Shown: positions 1 through 6,600 of the stretch, in pieces
How the letters are laid out: every line of letters starts with the position of its first letter
How positions within the stretch are numbered: the first letter of the stretch is position 1
Origin: Deltaproteobacteria bacterium
GTDB lineage: Bacteria > Desulfobacterota > Deferrimicrobia > Deferrimicrobiales > Deferrimicrobiaceae
Assembly: GCA_021802685.1 (NCBI GenBank)
Contig: JAJZRM010000161.1
Location: forward strand, 1-6,731
Length of the DNA: 6,731 nt
Direction: 5' to 3'
The notes under the pieces: generated by a model
Seen by the model: only the letters and a program-made list of their open reading frames with translations
Databases searched by the model: none
Told to the model about the DNA's origin: nothing
Position numbers and translations under genes: made by a program

Positions 1-870
1 GAGGATGTCGGCGAGGGGTTTCTCGAGGACGTTTCCGAGGTGCATGTCGAACCCCGTGCACGCCTGCACGAACCCCTGCGAATTGACCAGGCAACTGTAC
101 AGATGGCGGCGGCATGTGAACGCCGCGATGGGGGGCCTGGGAACCCAGTGGAAACCGAAACGCTCCGCGTCGATTCTCGCCAGTTCGTGGAACAGTTCGC
201 GGATCTCCCGGGGAGTCAGTTCCAGGTGCCTGTTTTCGGCGGCGCGCCCCTGGCAGGTCATCACCTCGAAATACGGCGTGATCCCCCGCTCCCGGGCCCA
301 GACCCACATCCGGTCGATCTCCGCGAAGTTCCGGCGGCAGATGATGGTCTGGATCCCGAGAAAACGCCCGCCTCCGGGGAACCCGGCTTCCTGGAGAAAC
401 CGGAGTCCCCGGAAGATCCCAAGGTGAGCCCCGGGAACGCCGACCAGCTCATCCTGCACCGCGGGGTCCAGGCTGTTCTTCTTGACGACGACGTTCACTT
501 CCGATTCGAACAGGAAGCCGCAATCCTCCGGGGTGAGCAGGACGCCGTTCGTGAACAGCGTCTGGGAAAGCCCTAGCTTCCGGATTCCGTTTATGATTTC
601 CCGGAAACGGGGGTAAAGGAGGGGCTCGCCGCCGCCAAGGAGGATGATCTTTCTCGCTCCCAGCTCCTTCGCCTGCCGGACGACGTCGAGAATCTTCTCG
701 CCGGGCATCTCGCCATGAAGCGCGTTCCCCGCGGAGGAGTAGCAGTACGAGCACCTCAGGTTGCACTTCCTGGTGAATTCCAGCTCGAGAGACAGGAGCC
801 CGCCCCGGGACAGACAGTCGTCGATCTCCGCTTTTTCGAATCCCAGATCCGAATCCAGACCGTTTCTCAT
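1..870 (-). CDS. Radical SAM/SPASM-domain protein (3' end beyond window)
   Basis: The open frame reads from an ATG at 870 to the left edge without a stop, giving 290 residues of a longer protein. Residues 36, 40 and 43 form the radical SAM CxxxCxxC motif (CNLRCSYCY), which binds the [4Fe-4S] cluster that cleaves SAM. A GGGEPLL motif at about 79-85 matches the SAM-contacting GGEP element of the family. Near the edge C253, C260 and C271, followed by a GNVLEKPLADIL stretch, look like the start of a SPASM domain carrying auxiliary Fe-S clusters; its remaining cysteines would lie outside the window. Family members modify peptides or small molecules or mature enzymes; the substrate here is unknown. 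AAAGGA lies 7 bases before the ATG. The gene starts 11 bases after the upstream ligase gene, implying co-transcription. Radical SAM assignment is firm, SPASM probable. Confidence 0.9.
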   Translation of the reverse strand, partial: MRNGLDSDLGFEKAEIDDCLSRGGLLSLELEFTRKCNLRCSYCYSSAGNALHGEMPGEKILDVVRQAKELGARKIILLGGGEPLLYPRFREIINGIRKLGLSQTLFTNGVLLTPEDCGFLFESEVNVVVKKNSLDPAVQDELVGVPGAHLGIFRGLRFLQEAGFPGGGRFLGIQTIICRRNFAEIDRMWVWARERGITPYFEVMTCQGRAAENRHLELTPREIRELFHELARIDAERFGFHWVPRPPIAAFTCRRHLYSCLVNSQGFVQACTGFDMHLGNVLEKPLADIL

Positions 871-881
871 CACGGAATCCT

Positions 882-2180
882 TTACGACTCCCTGTAGTCG
901 ACGAACGTCCTGGGCTTTCTGCGGCCGCCTTCGAAGAGCGCCTTTTCAATTTCCCCGGGCGCCTCCAGGATCAGTTCCGGCGTCACCCTGATTTTGGAGT
1001 AAATCATATCATTTAGGTTGTTACGGAATATAGAGGAACGGTCGGCGGTTCCCGCCCGAATTACGACCCGGTCTGTCCCATCCTTTTCGGCATGGGCCTC
1101 GATGACGAAATTCTCCACTCCCGCGGCGGACAACAGCACCTCTTCGATCGCCTTCGGGTACAGCGTCGTTCCCTTGAGTTTCAGCCTTTGCCGTTTCCGA
1201 CCCAGGATCGGACCGATGCGCGTACCTCCCCGCCCGCAAGGGCACGACCCGGGGACGATGAACGAGATGTCTCCCGTGCGGTACCGGAGCAGCGGCATCC
1301 CCTGGACCTGGAGCGTCGTGATGACCAGTTCTCCCGGCTCTCCGGCGGGGAGCGGGGAATCCTCCTCGTCGACAATCTCACACAGGAGGAATTCGGGATG
1401 GGAGTGGAGTCCGCAATGGGCCGGGCACTCGTGAAACGCCAGTCCCGCCTCGGTGAGGCCGTACGTGGAGCGCATCTCTCCGCCCCACGCCTCCGCAATG
1501 AGCCTTCCGAGGGTGTTCGGCATCAGGTCCTGCCCCCGGATCGAATCGCCGATCAACAGGAACTTTCCGGGCGCGAAATCCCGTACGTCGAGACCGTCCT
1601 CCCTCGCCTGGCGGGCAAGGGTCAGCAGCCGGGACGGGACGCAGACCATGCCGTCGGGCCGCAGTTGCCGCATCAGATCGAGATGCCGCCGCGCCGGCTG
1701 GGCGCCGATGCGGACCGCGGCCGCGCCCAACCTGTGCAACCCGAGATGGTACGCCATGCCGGCGACGAAGAGGTTGTCGAGCGTCACGGCCACGTGATAC
1801 CGGTCCCCCGGGCGGGCCCCCAGCCACTCGAATCCCCGGCGCTCGTTTTCCGCCAATCGTTCGACGTCGTCCCGGGTCATCGGCATGTAGACCGGCTCTC
1901 CGGTCGTGCCCGTCGTGGCGACGATCTCCACGACGCGGTCCCGGGGGGCCGCCCAGAAGTCCCGGTTCCGGCGCTGGACCTCTTCCCGCGAGGTCAACGG
2001 CAAGGACGGCAGGTCGGCCAGGCGCCGCACAGATCCCGCGCGTCCCCCGTCTTCCTTCAGGACTTCCCTGTAATACGGGGAAGCGGAAGCGGCGTATTCG
2101 ACGGTCTCCCGGAGCAGGTCGTCCTGGATCCCCGCGATCTCCGGTGGCGACAAATTGAATATTCCGGGTACCGGTTTCAT
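882..2180 (-). CDS. PaaK-like adenylate-forming ligase (phenylacetate-CoA ligase family)
   Basis: A complete 432-residue protein, the usual length for the PaaK/coenzyme F390 synthetase-like branch of the ANL superfamily. These enzymes activate a carboxylic acid with ATP as an acyl-adenylate, then usually pass it to CoA. Seen motifs: the Ser/Thr/Gly-rich P-loop TTGTTGEP (89-96), STYGLTEAG (238-246), RYRTGDIS (299-306), and the hinge region with GRKRQRLKLKG (327-337). K422, in RRKPRTFVDYR near the C-terminus, is placed like the catalytic lysine of PaaK. C252, H255, C256, H259 and H261, with a CPCGR motif at 313-317, could bind metal; comparable Cys/His pairs occur in PaaK relatives. The substrate cannot be read from the sequence, and an aryl acid is only one option. 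The ATG at 2180 has no clear Shine-Dalgarno. The radical SAM gene follows after 11 bases. Confidence 0.9.
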   Translation of the reverse strand: MKPVPGIFNLSPPEIAGIQDDLLRETVEYAASASPYYREVLKEDGGRAGSVRRLADLPSLPLTSREEVQRRNRDFWAAPRDRVVEIVATTGTTGEPVYMPMTRDDVERLAENERRGFEWLGARPGDRYHVAVTLDNLFVAGMAYHLGLHRLGAAAVRIGAQPARRHLDLMRQLRPDGMVCVPSRLLTLARQAREDGLDVRDFAPGKFLLIGDSIRGQDLMPNTLGRLIAEAWGGEMRSTYGLTEAGLAFHECPAHCGLHSHPEFLLCEIVDEEDSPLPAGEPGELVITTLQVQGMPLLRYRTGDISFIVPGSCPCGRGGTRIGPILGRKRQRLKLKGTTLYPKAIEEVLLSAAGVENFVIEAHAEKDGTDRVVIRAGTADRSSIFRNNLNDMIYSKIRVTPELILEAPGEIEKALFEGGRRKPRTFVDYRES

Positions 2181-2198
2181 GGTCGGTTATGTTACCAC

Positions 2199-2227
2199 TT
2201 GATCTCGCCAGCGGGCTATTTTACAAT
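2199..2227 (+). promoter_or_regulatory. Sigma-70-type promoter for the AAA ATPase gene
   Basis: TTGATC at 2199-2204 (4 of 6 matches to TTGACA) and TACAAT at 2222-2227 (5 of 6 matches to TATAAT) are separated by exactly 17 bases. They lie in an AT-rich island within an otherwise GC-rich window. Transcription would start near 2233-2235, leaving a leader of about 25 bases before the ATPase start. No comparably good promoter is visible for the divergent ligase gene: TAAAAT (complement of 2218-2223) with TTGTGG (complement of 2243-2248) has a poor -35 and a 19-base spacer. Confidence 0.6.
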
Positions 2228-2228
2228 T

Positions 2229-2245
2229 TGGAATCAATATTTCCA
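2229..2245. promoter_or_regulatory. Short inverted repeat at the predicted start of transcription
   Basis: TGGAA (2229-2233) and TTCCA (2241-2245) form a dyad with 5-base arms and a 7-base spacer, immediately downstream of the predicted -10 box. Its position would suit an operator controlling the ATPase and perhaps the divergent ligase. Arms this short in AT-rich DNA can arise by chance, so this is only a candidate. Confidence 0.25.
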
Positions 2246-2249
2246 CAAT

Positions 2250-2253
2250 GAGG
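2250..2253 (+). promoter_or_regulatory. Shine-Dalgarno deciding the ATPase start
   Basis: GAGG at 2250-2253 lies six bases before the ATG at 2260. The upstream in-frame ATG at 2248 overlaps this site and has no purine-rich sequence at a suitable distance. The 2260 start is therefore preferred, shortening the protein by four residues to 377. Confidence 0.7.
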
Positions 2254-2259
2254 CTCAAA

Positions 2260-3393
2260 ATGGAAACGATTGCTCGGTTTTTCCGGATCGAACCTCAAAG
2301 TTTCTTCCTTCTCGGGCCACGGGGCACCGGGAAATCCACCTTCGTCCGGGTGAACTTCCCGGACGCGCTCTATATCGATCTTCTCCAGCCGAATGTCTTT
2401 CGTTCACTCCTCGCACGTCCCGAACGGCTCAGGGAAATGGTCCACGGAAATCCCGGTACCCATACGATCGTTCTGGACGAGATCCAGAAAGTTCCCCGAC
2501 TTCTCGATGTGGTCCACTCCCTGATGGAGGAGGATCGGAGGCGGCGGTTCGTCCTGACGGGTTCGAGCCCTCGAAAGCTCAAACGGGACGGCGCCGACAT
2601 GCTGGCAGGACGCGCCCTTCTCAAGCGGATGCACCCTTTCGTCGCCGGGGAGTTGGGCACGGGGTTTTCCCTTGAGGGAGCCTTGCGCCACGGAATGATA
2701 CCGGTCGTCGTCGGGAGCCCCGATCCGGAAGCGACTCTCCATTCTTACGTCGACCTTTACCTGAGGGAGGAAATCCAGGCCGAGGGGCTGACTCGGAACA
2801 TCGGGAACTTCACCCGTTTCCTCGAAGCGGCCAGCTTCTCCCACGGTTCCCGGCTCACCGTTTCCAACATCGCGCGCGAGTGCGGCGTCGAGAGAAAAAC
2901 GGTCGAGGGATATCTGTCGATCCTCGAAGACCTGTTGCTGACGTTCCGGGTCCCGGTATTCGCCCGCAAGGCGAAGCGTGCGACCGTTTCCCATCCGAAA
3001 TTCTATTTTTTCGACACGGGTCTCTACAACGCGTTGCGGCCCAAGGGGCCGCTCGATCGTCCGGAGGAGATCGGCGGAGCGACGGTGGAAGGCCTGGTGG
3101 CGCAGCACCTTCTGGCCTGGATTGATCACCGGAGGCCGGACGTCGCCCTTTATTACTGGCGGACCCGTTCCGGCAACGAAGTCGATTTCGTCCTCTATGG
3201 GAAGAACATCTTCCGGGCGGTCGAGGTGAAGAACGCAGCTTCCGTCCATTCTGCGGACCTTCGCAGCTTGAAGACTTTTGGGGAGGATTATCCGCAAGCG
3301 GAGAGAGTGCTGATCTACCAGGGGAAGGAACGCCTCCTGACCGACGGAATACGGGTCGTGCCGTGCCGTGAGTTCCTTCTGGAACTCACGTAA
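2260..3393 (+). CDS. AAA ATPase with DUF4143 C-terminal domain
   Basis: A complete 377-residue protein with the typical architecture and length of the AAA_14/DUF4143 family. Walker A is GPRGTGKST (19-27), Walker B is TIVLDEIQ (69-76) and a sensor-1-like strand is FVLTGSS (97-103). The DUF4143 half follows from about 165: a helix-turn-helix-like stretch (about 199-230), then a PD-(D/E)xK-like core with E277, D309 in SGNEVDF and E322-x-K324 in VEVKN. Such proteins are P-loop ATPases with a restriction-nuclease-like fold. They are common and patchily distributed in bacteria and archaea, and their biological role is largely undefined. The gene is the only plus-strand gene here, with its own promoter, and its 3' end overlaps the convergent glycosyltransferase gene by 8 bases. 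It looks intact. A link to the neighbouring biosynthetic genes is doubtful. Confidence 0.93.
   Translation: METIARFFRIEPQSFFLLGPRGTGKSTFVRVNFPDALYIDLLQPNVFRSLLARPERLREMVHGNPGTHTIVLDEIQKVPRLLDVVHSLMEEDRRRRFVLTGSSPRKLKRDGADMLAGRALLKRMHPFVAGELGTGFSLEGALRHGMIPVVVGSPDPEATLHSYVDLYLREEIQAEGLTRNIGNFTRFLEAASFSHGSRLTVSNIARECGVERKTVEGYLSILEDLLLTFRVPVFARKAKRATVSHPKFYFFDTGLYNALRPKGPLDRPEEIGGATVEGLVAQHLLAWIDHRRPDVALYYWRTRSGNEVDFVLYGKNIFRAVEVKNAASVHSADLRSLKTFGEDYPQAERVLIYQGKERLLTDGIRVVPCREFLLELT
3367..3390. terminator. Perfect stem-loop shared by two convergent gene ends
   Basis: Bases 3367-3376 pair perfectly with 3381-3390 around a 4-base loop (TTCT on plus, AGAA on minus), a 10-bp stem with no mismatch. 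It covers the last codons of the plus-strand ATPase gene, whose TAA follows at once at 3391, and contains the stop codon of the minus-strand glycosyltransferase gene. Neither side has a T tract, so it is not a canonical intrinsic terminator. Its position between converging operons suggests a bidirectional terminator or an RNA 3'-end stabiliser. Confidence 0.5.
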
Positions 3394-4429
3394 TCCAGAG
3401 GTTCGGATAGAATCTCCGGACGAAACCGCCCGAGAGGTTCGGGCGGAAGCCGAAGCGCCCGCACACCAGGTCGGTGATGGATATCGCCATCAGGACCGGC
3501 AGGAGCAGGGTCGAGGCGAACACCTTCCCGACGGGGACCCCGCATCCCTGCAACCCCTCGAAGGAGCGGATCCCGAGCGTCCGGAGGACGAAGTACAGGG
3601 CGCCGTACAGGGCGCTCAGGGGCATGCAGAGCAGCACCATCAAGGCCTCGAACATCCGGTCCGTCCCCGGGCCGAGAAAGATCCGGTCCCTCCCGGTGCC
3701 TGCGCCCCGGTAGGTGTATTTCACTCCCGGCCGGAAGGTCTCGATCGCCCATTTCACCATCAGGTAGGAGATGACGTAGACGGAGATGGCGGCCACATCG
3801 GGGACCGAGCGAAAGTGCGTCTTCTGCCGCGGCTTGTACAGGGGAACGATCGGAAGGGAACGGACGGGCGTACCCGAATCCCCCGCCTTGATCAGGATCT
3901 CCGTTTCCGAGACGAACCGTTCCTTCGACATGGCGATGGAACCCGTCAGGGAAAGCGGGTACAAGCGGTAACCGCACTGTGTGTCGTCGACGAACCGGTT
4001 CGCGGCAAGGCAGATGTAGAAACGGGCGACCAGCATCGAATTGTACCGGTGCGCCGGGATCGCCGCCGGGTCCCCCATTCTCGAACCGAGGATGATCGCT
4101 TCCGGATCTTCACGGTGCGCGGCGAGGAACCGCGGGATGTCCTCCGGGTCGTGCTGGCCGTCGGAATCGATCGCCACCACCGCGGAAAATCCTCTCCGCT
4201 TCGCTTCCGCGAACAGGAGCCGGAGGCTGTTCCCCTTCCCGCGGTTTTCCGGAACGCGGATCACCGCCGCCCCCGCGGCGGCCGCGGCCCGGGAGGTCCC
4301 GTCCGAGGAACCGTCGTCCGCCACGATCGCCACGGGGAGATGCCGCAGCACTCCCCGGACGACATCCCCGATGGTCTCCTCCGAATTGAACGCCGGAACG
4401 ACGGCGCAGACCGGACCGGCGCCCTTCAT
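3386..4429 (-). CDS. Family 2 glycosyltransferase, DPM1-like, with membrane C-terminus
   Basis: A 347-residue protein. The N-terminal GT-A domain (about 6-165) has VVPAFNSEETI (10-20), DDGSSDGT (38-45), a nucleotide/metal-binding DSDGQHDPEDI (88-98), and DTQCGYR (149-155), characteristic of the dolichyl-phosphate-mannose synthase-like GT2 branch. These enzymes use a nucleotide sugar to glycosylate a lipid carrier or lipid at the cytoplasmic membrane. Hydrophobic segments at about 212-227, 260-282 and 302-323 indicate membrane association beyond the catalytic domain; I do not recognise the C-terminal extension as a named domain. The frame stays open upstream to 5008, but the real start is the ATG at 4429: GGAGG lies 7 bases before it and it overlaps the previous stop as ATGA. 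Sugar and acceptor are unknown. The 3' end overlaps the convergent ATPase gene. Confidence 0.9.
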   Translation of the reverse strand: MKGAGPVCAVVPAFNSEETIGDVVRGVLRHLPVAIVADDGSSDGTSRAAAAAGAAVIRVPENRGKGNSLRLLFAEAKRRGFSAVVAIDSDGQHDPEDIPRFLAAHREDPEAIILGSRMGDPAAIPAHRYNSMLVARFYICLAANRFVDDTQCGYRLYPLSLTGSIAMSKERFVSETEILIKAGDSGTPVRSLPIVPLYKPRQKTHFRSVPDVAAISVYVISYLMVKWAIETFRPGVKYTYRGAGTGRDRIFLGPGTDRMFEALMVLLCMPLSALYGALYFVLRTLGIRSFEGLQGCGVPVGKVFASTLLLPVLMAISITDLVCGRFGFRPNLSGGFVRRFYPNLWIT

Positions 4430-4441
4430 CCATCGGCCTCC
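4426..4441 (-). promoter_or_regulatory. ATGA stop/start overlap with Shine-Dalgarno
   Basis: The methyltransferase stop TGA (complement of 4426-4428) overlaps the glycosyltransferase ATG (complement of 4427-4429) as ATGA. A GGAGG Shine-Dalgarno (complement of 4437-4441) lies inside the end of the methyltransferase gene, 7 bases upstream. This arrangement normally gives translational coupling and matched expression. Confidence 0.8.
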
Positions 4442-5289
4442 GGCCTTCCGGCGGGCTTCACGGCGATGGTCGTCTTGCTGACCCCCGGCAGGAGGAACCT
4501 GCCGCCGCTGGCCGCGTAACACCCTCTGGCCAGCGCGCCGAAAAAGAGCGTGGCGGAGAGCGCGCCCAGGCCGGCCGGTCTCGTCGTCCTCCCGGGGAAG
4601 GTGCGCGCATCCGCGAAGCCCGTCTCCTCCAGCATCCTCCGCAGGACGGCGGGGGAAAAATCGTACAGGTGGAAAGGAGGGTCGTAAAGGGACGCGCCGA
4701 TCCCCGCGGAGCCGAGCATCCGGACGACCGGGGTCGTATGGGGGACGCGGACCAGCAGCGTGCCTCCCGGGGAAAGCAGGCGGAACACCTTTCTCAGCGC
4801 GCCCATCGGGTCCGCGAGATGCTCCAGGACGTAGAACATGGTGACCGCCTCGAAGCTGCAGGGAGGGGCATCGAAGTCTTCCACGGTGCCCGTTCGCACG
4901 GGTATCCCCCTTCGAGCGGCGGCGGCCGTGACGACCGGGGACGGATCCACCCCCTCCGCGCGCCACCCGCGTTCCCGCATCAGGGCGACGAAGTCCCCGA
5001 AGGCGCACCCGACGTCGAGCAGCCGGCCCGTTCCGGTCCCTCGCCCCGGAGACCCGAGAAGGCCGGCGGTTTCCCGGAACACGTCGCGCATGAACGCCGA
5101 CCAGGTATCACCGGTTTTCCCCTCCCGCTGATGGTACCCGGCGTAGAGGCGCCGAAGCTCCGTTTCGGCCGGGCGGGACTTGAGATAGACCAGGCCGCAG
5201 TTCCCGCAACGGACGAACCGGACCCCGTTCCCGGCCGACACGGGCGCCGAATCCTCCATGCCGCACAGGTTGCATGACACTTCGACCAT
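4426..5289 (-). CDS. Class I SAM methyltransferase with N-terminal zinc-ribbon-like module
   Basis: A complete 287-residue protein. The N-terminus has two CxxC pairs, C6/C9 and C28/C31, spaced like a small zinc ribbon. The Rossmann methyltransferase domain (Methyltransf_23-like) follows: motif I LLDVGCAFGDF (90-100), acidic motif II GVDPSP (113-118), and VLEHLADP (154-161), a stretch typical of this family. A Cys4 module ahead of a Methyltransf_23 domain is common in genes linked to surface polysaccharide, sugar or secondary metabolite biosynthesis; the acceptor cannot be inferred. The ATG at 5289 has AAGG six bases upstream, within the end of the previous gene, which stops 3 bases away. It overlaps the glycosyltransferase gene by 4 bases, so the two probably act in one pathway. 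Some members are C-methyltransferases for deoxysugars, but those are longer, and that reading is weak. Confidence 0.9.
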   Translation of the reverse strand: MVEVSCNLCGMEDSAPVSAGNGVRFVRCGNCGLVYLKSRPAETELRRLYAGYHQREGKTGDTWSAFMRDVFRETAGLLGSPGRGTGTGRLLDVGCAFGDFVALMRERGWRAEGVDPSPVVTAAAARRGIPVRTGTVEDFDAPPCSFEAVTMFYVLEHLADPMGALRKVFRLLSPGGTLLVRVPHTTPVVRMLGSAGIGASLYDPPFHLYDFSPAVLRRMLEETGFADARTFPGRTTRPAGLGALSATLFFGALARGCYAASGGRFLLPGVSKTTIAVKPAGRPEADG

Positions 5290-5292
5290 CCG

Positions 5293-6354
5293 TCACCTTT
5301 TCTCAAGGACCCACAGGGTCCCATCGAGGAAACTCTTTCTCCCGCGATGGCCTCTCCCCTCCCGGTACCCGATTCCCTCGAACATCCGCGCGTTCTCTTC
5401 CGGATCGGAAAAACCTTCCCAACCCGCGCAGACACCCTCGGAAAAATCATGGATGAGCGTGGCGATCCGCACGCCGGAGGAAAGAACATGGCGGCGGCCC
5501 GGGTCGGGATACGCCCGGGTGAGAATCCCCAGCCTGCCTCCGGGAACGAGCACCCGCGAGATGTCCCTGTAGACATCCTTCCGGATCGTCCTGGGAATAT
5601 ACGGATCCCCGCAGGAGAAAAGGACCGCATCGAATGCGCCGTCGTCCAACGGCAGCGGGCTGCCGAACCCCTTCCATCGACCCGGATCGACCCACCGGAT
5701 GTTCGAGCGCCCCGAAACCTCTCCGGCCGCGCCGTTCACCCGTTCCTTCGCCAACCGGGCGAACGAATCGGTGAAATCGACGGCCGTCACCAGGGCTTCC
5801 GGATACGAAGCGACCGCGTCCGCAAGGCCCCACCCCGGCCCATGGCACAGATCCAGGAGGCGGAACGACGGGCTGTTTTCGACCCCCATCAACTCCATGA
5901 GCATCCTCCGGCACGACCGGAACGACGAACAGCCGAGAAACCGGTCCCATGTCGCGACGCTTCGGTCATCGAAACGGAAGAGGGCCGGTTCTCCCCGAAG
6001 GAAGGCAGGGACATGCCGCAGGCATTCCCGGAAGAAGAGGATCTGTGCGTCTTCGACGCGGCCGCATTCTTCTTCCGGCATCCGGGACGCCCCGCCGTCT
6101 TCGTGATCGATCCACCCCGCTTCCCGGAACAGGTCCACCAGGACGCCGATCATCCGCCGCCGGTTTCCCTCGGAGACGGCGTATCCCGGGTCCTCTTCCA
6201 ACGCATCGCAGAAACCGTCGAAGGTGAACGGAGAGACATCCCTCAACCGCCGGAAGATTCCTTCCCTGGCCGCCAGGTCGAGGATCTCCGGAAGCAGGAA
6301 GCGGGCGCAGTTGGCGCATTCGTAAAAATCCCTTATGCCGGGCTTGCTCTCCAT
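5293..6354 (-). CDS. SAM-dependent methyltransferase with helical N-terminal domain
   Basis: A complete 353-residue protein. Residues 1-85 are mainly helical and resemble the winged-helix/dimerisation domain that precedes the catalytic domain in many small-molecule O-methyltransferases. They contain a C13-x-x-C16 pair. The catalytic Rossmann domain begins around 164: motif I LLDLCHGPGWG (166-176), an unusual form of DxGxGxG; strand-2 acidic residue in AVDF (191-194); FDAVLFSCGDPYIP (241-254); and the post-motif PGGRLGILTR (271-280). The C-terminus, DGTLWVLEKR, fits the final strand of such enzymes. The acceptor is unknown. The ATG at 6354 follows GAGGGATAG, a good Shine-Dalgarno at suitable distance. 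The second methyltransferase starts 3 bases after this gene's stop, so the pair is almost certainly co-transcribed. Confidence 0.87.
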   Translation of the reverse strand: MESKPGIRDFYECANCARFLLPEILDLAAREGIFRRLRDVSPFTFDGFCDALEEDPGYAVSEGNRRRMIGVLVDLFREAGWIDHEDGGASRMPEEECGRVEDAQILFFRECLRHVPAFLRGEPALFRFDDRSVATWDRFLGCSSFRSCRRMLMELMGVENSPSFRLLDLCHGPGWGLADAVASYPEALVTAVDFTDSFARLAKERVNGAAGEVSGRSNIRWVDPGRWKGFGSPLPLDDGAFDAVLFSCGDPYIPRTIRKDVYRDISRVLVPGGRLGILTRAYPDPGRRHVLSSGVRIATLIHDFSEGVCAGWEGFSDPEENARMFEGIGYREGRGHRGRKSFLDGTLWVLEKR

Positions 6355-6377
6355 CTATCCCTCGGGCGTCCCCGCGA

Positions 6378-6599
6378 TCAATCCCCGGAAATCCAACGGG
6401 CGGAATGCCCCTCCGGGGGAAGATCCGGCCGCTTGCCTCGATAGAACCACAGCAGGAACGCCGCGGCGGTTCCGAGGAGGACGACGATTCCCGCCAGACC
6501 CGTCCGCCGCGCCAGGACATAAAGACCCGCCAGGAAAACGGCTGCCGACATCGCGAACAGGAGAACCGACATCGTGAATTGCCGGTCGCAGACCTTCAC
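6378..6599 (-). CDS. Small two-helix membrane protein, unknown function
   Basis: A 73-residue protein from a GTG start. Two hydrophobic stretches at about 10-30 and 34-53 are separated by an Arg-Arg-Thr-Gly turn, and a polar tail of about 20 residues has basic residues just after the second helix (YRGKR). By the positive-inside rule both ends would face the cytoplasm. I do not recognise a family. The GTG at 6599 is preferred because GGAG lies six bases upstream and it begins one base after the previous stop. A TTG at 6611 and an ATG at 6572 are alternatives, the latter without a Shine-Dalgarno. Methyltransferase translation starts 23 bases downstream. The protein may anchor or assist the membrane step of the pathway, but that rests on position alone. 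Confidence 0.7.
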   Translation of the reverse strand: MKVCDRQFTMSVLLFAMSAAVFLAGLYVLARRTGLAGIVVLLGTAAAFLLWFYRGKRPDLPPEGHSARWISGD

Positions 6600-6600
6600 A

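Noticed and set aside
449..949. Minus-strand frame of 166 codons over the radical SAM region.
   Set aside because: It is the wrong frame. The frame starting at 870 carries CxxxCxxC, GGGEPLL and SPASM-like cysteines and stays open to the edge.
1092..2675. Plus-strand open frame of 527 codons.
   Set aside because: It is antisense to the ligase and continues into the ATPase gene in another frame. Its translation is Arg/Pro/Gly-rich with no motif. High G/C third positions on the opposite strand suppress stops and explain it.
2404..3297. Minus-strand open frame of 297 codons opposite the ATPase.
   Set aside because: No motif, while the plus frame has Walker A, Walker B and DUF4143 signatures throughout.
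3367..3390. A canonical intrinsic terminator.
   Set aside because: The stem is perfect but no T tract follows on either strand, so it is called only as a probable terminator-like hairpin.
3368..4519. Plus-strand open frame of 383 codons opposite the glycosyltransferase.
   Set aside because: Low-complexity, charged translation without recognisable motifs, whereas the minus-strand frame has clear GT2 motifs.
4430..5008. Upstream extension of the glycosyltransferase frame by 193 codons.
   Set aside because: It would overlap most of the zinc-ribbon methyltransferase, its translation is Arg/Gly/Pro-rich, and the ATG at 4429 has a Shine-Dalgarno and an ATGA overlap.
5347..6444. Plus-strand open frame of 365 codons opposite the upstream methyltransferase.
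   Set aside because: A composition shadow. The minus-strand frame carries SAM-binding motifs, a good ribosome binding site and tight operon spacing.
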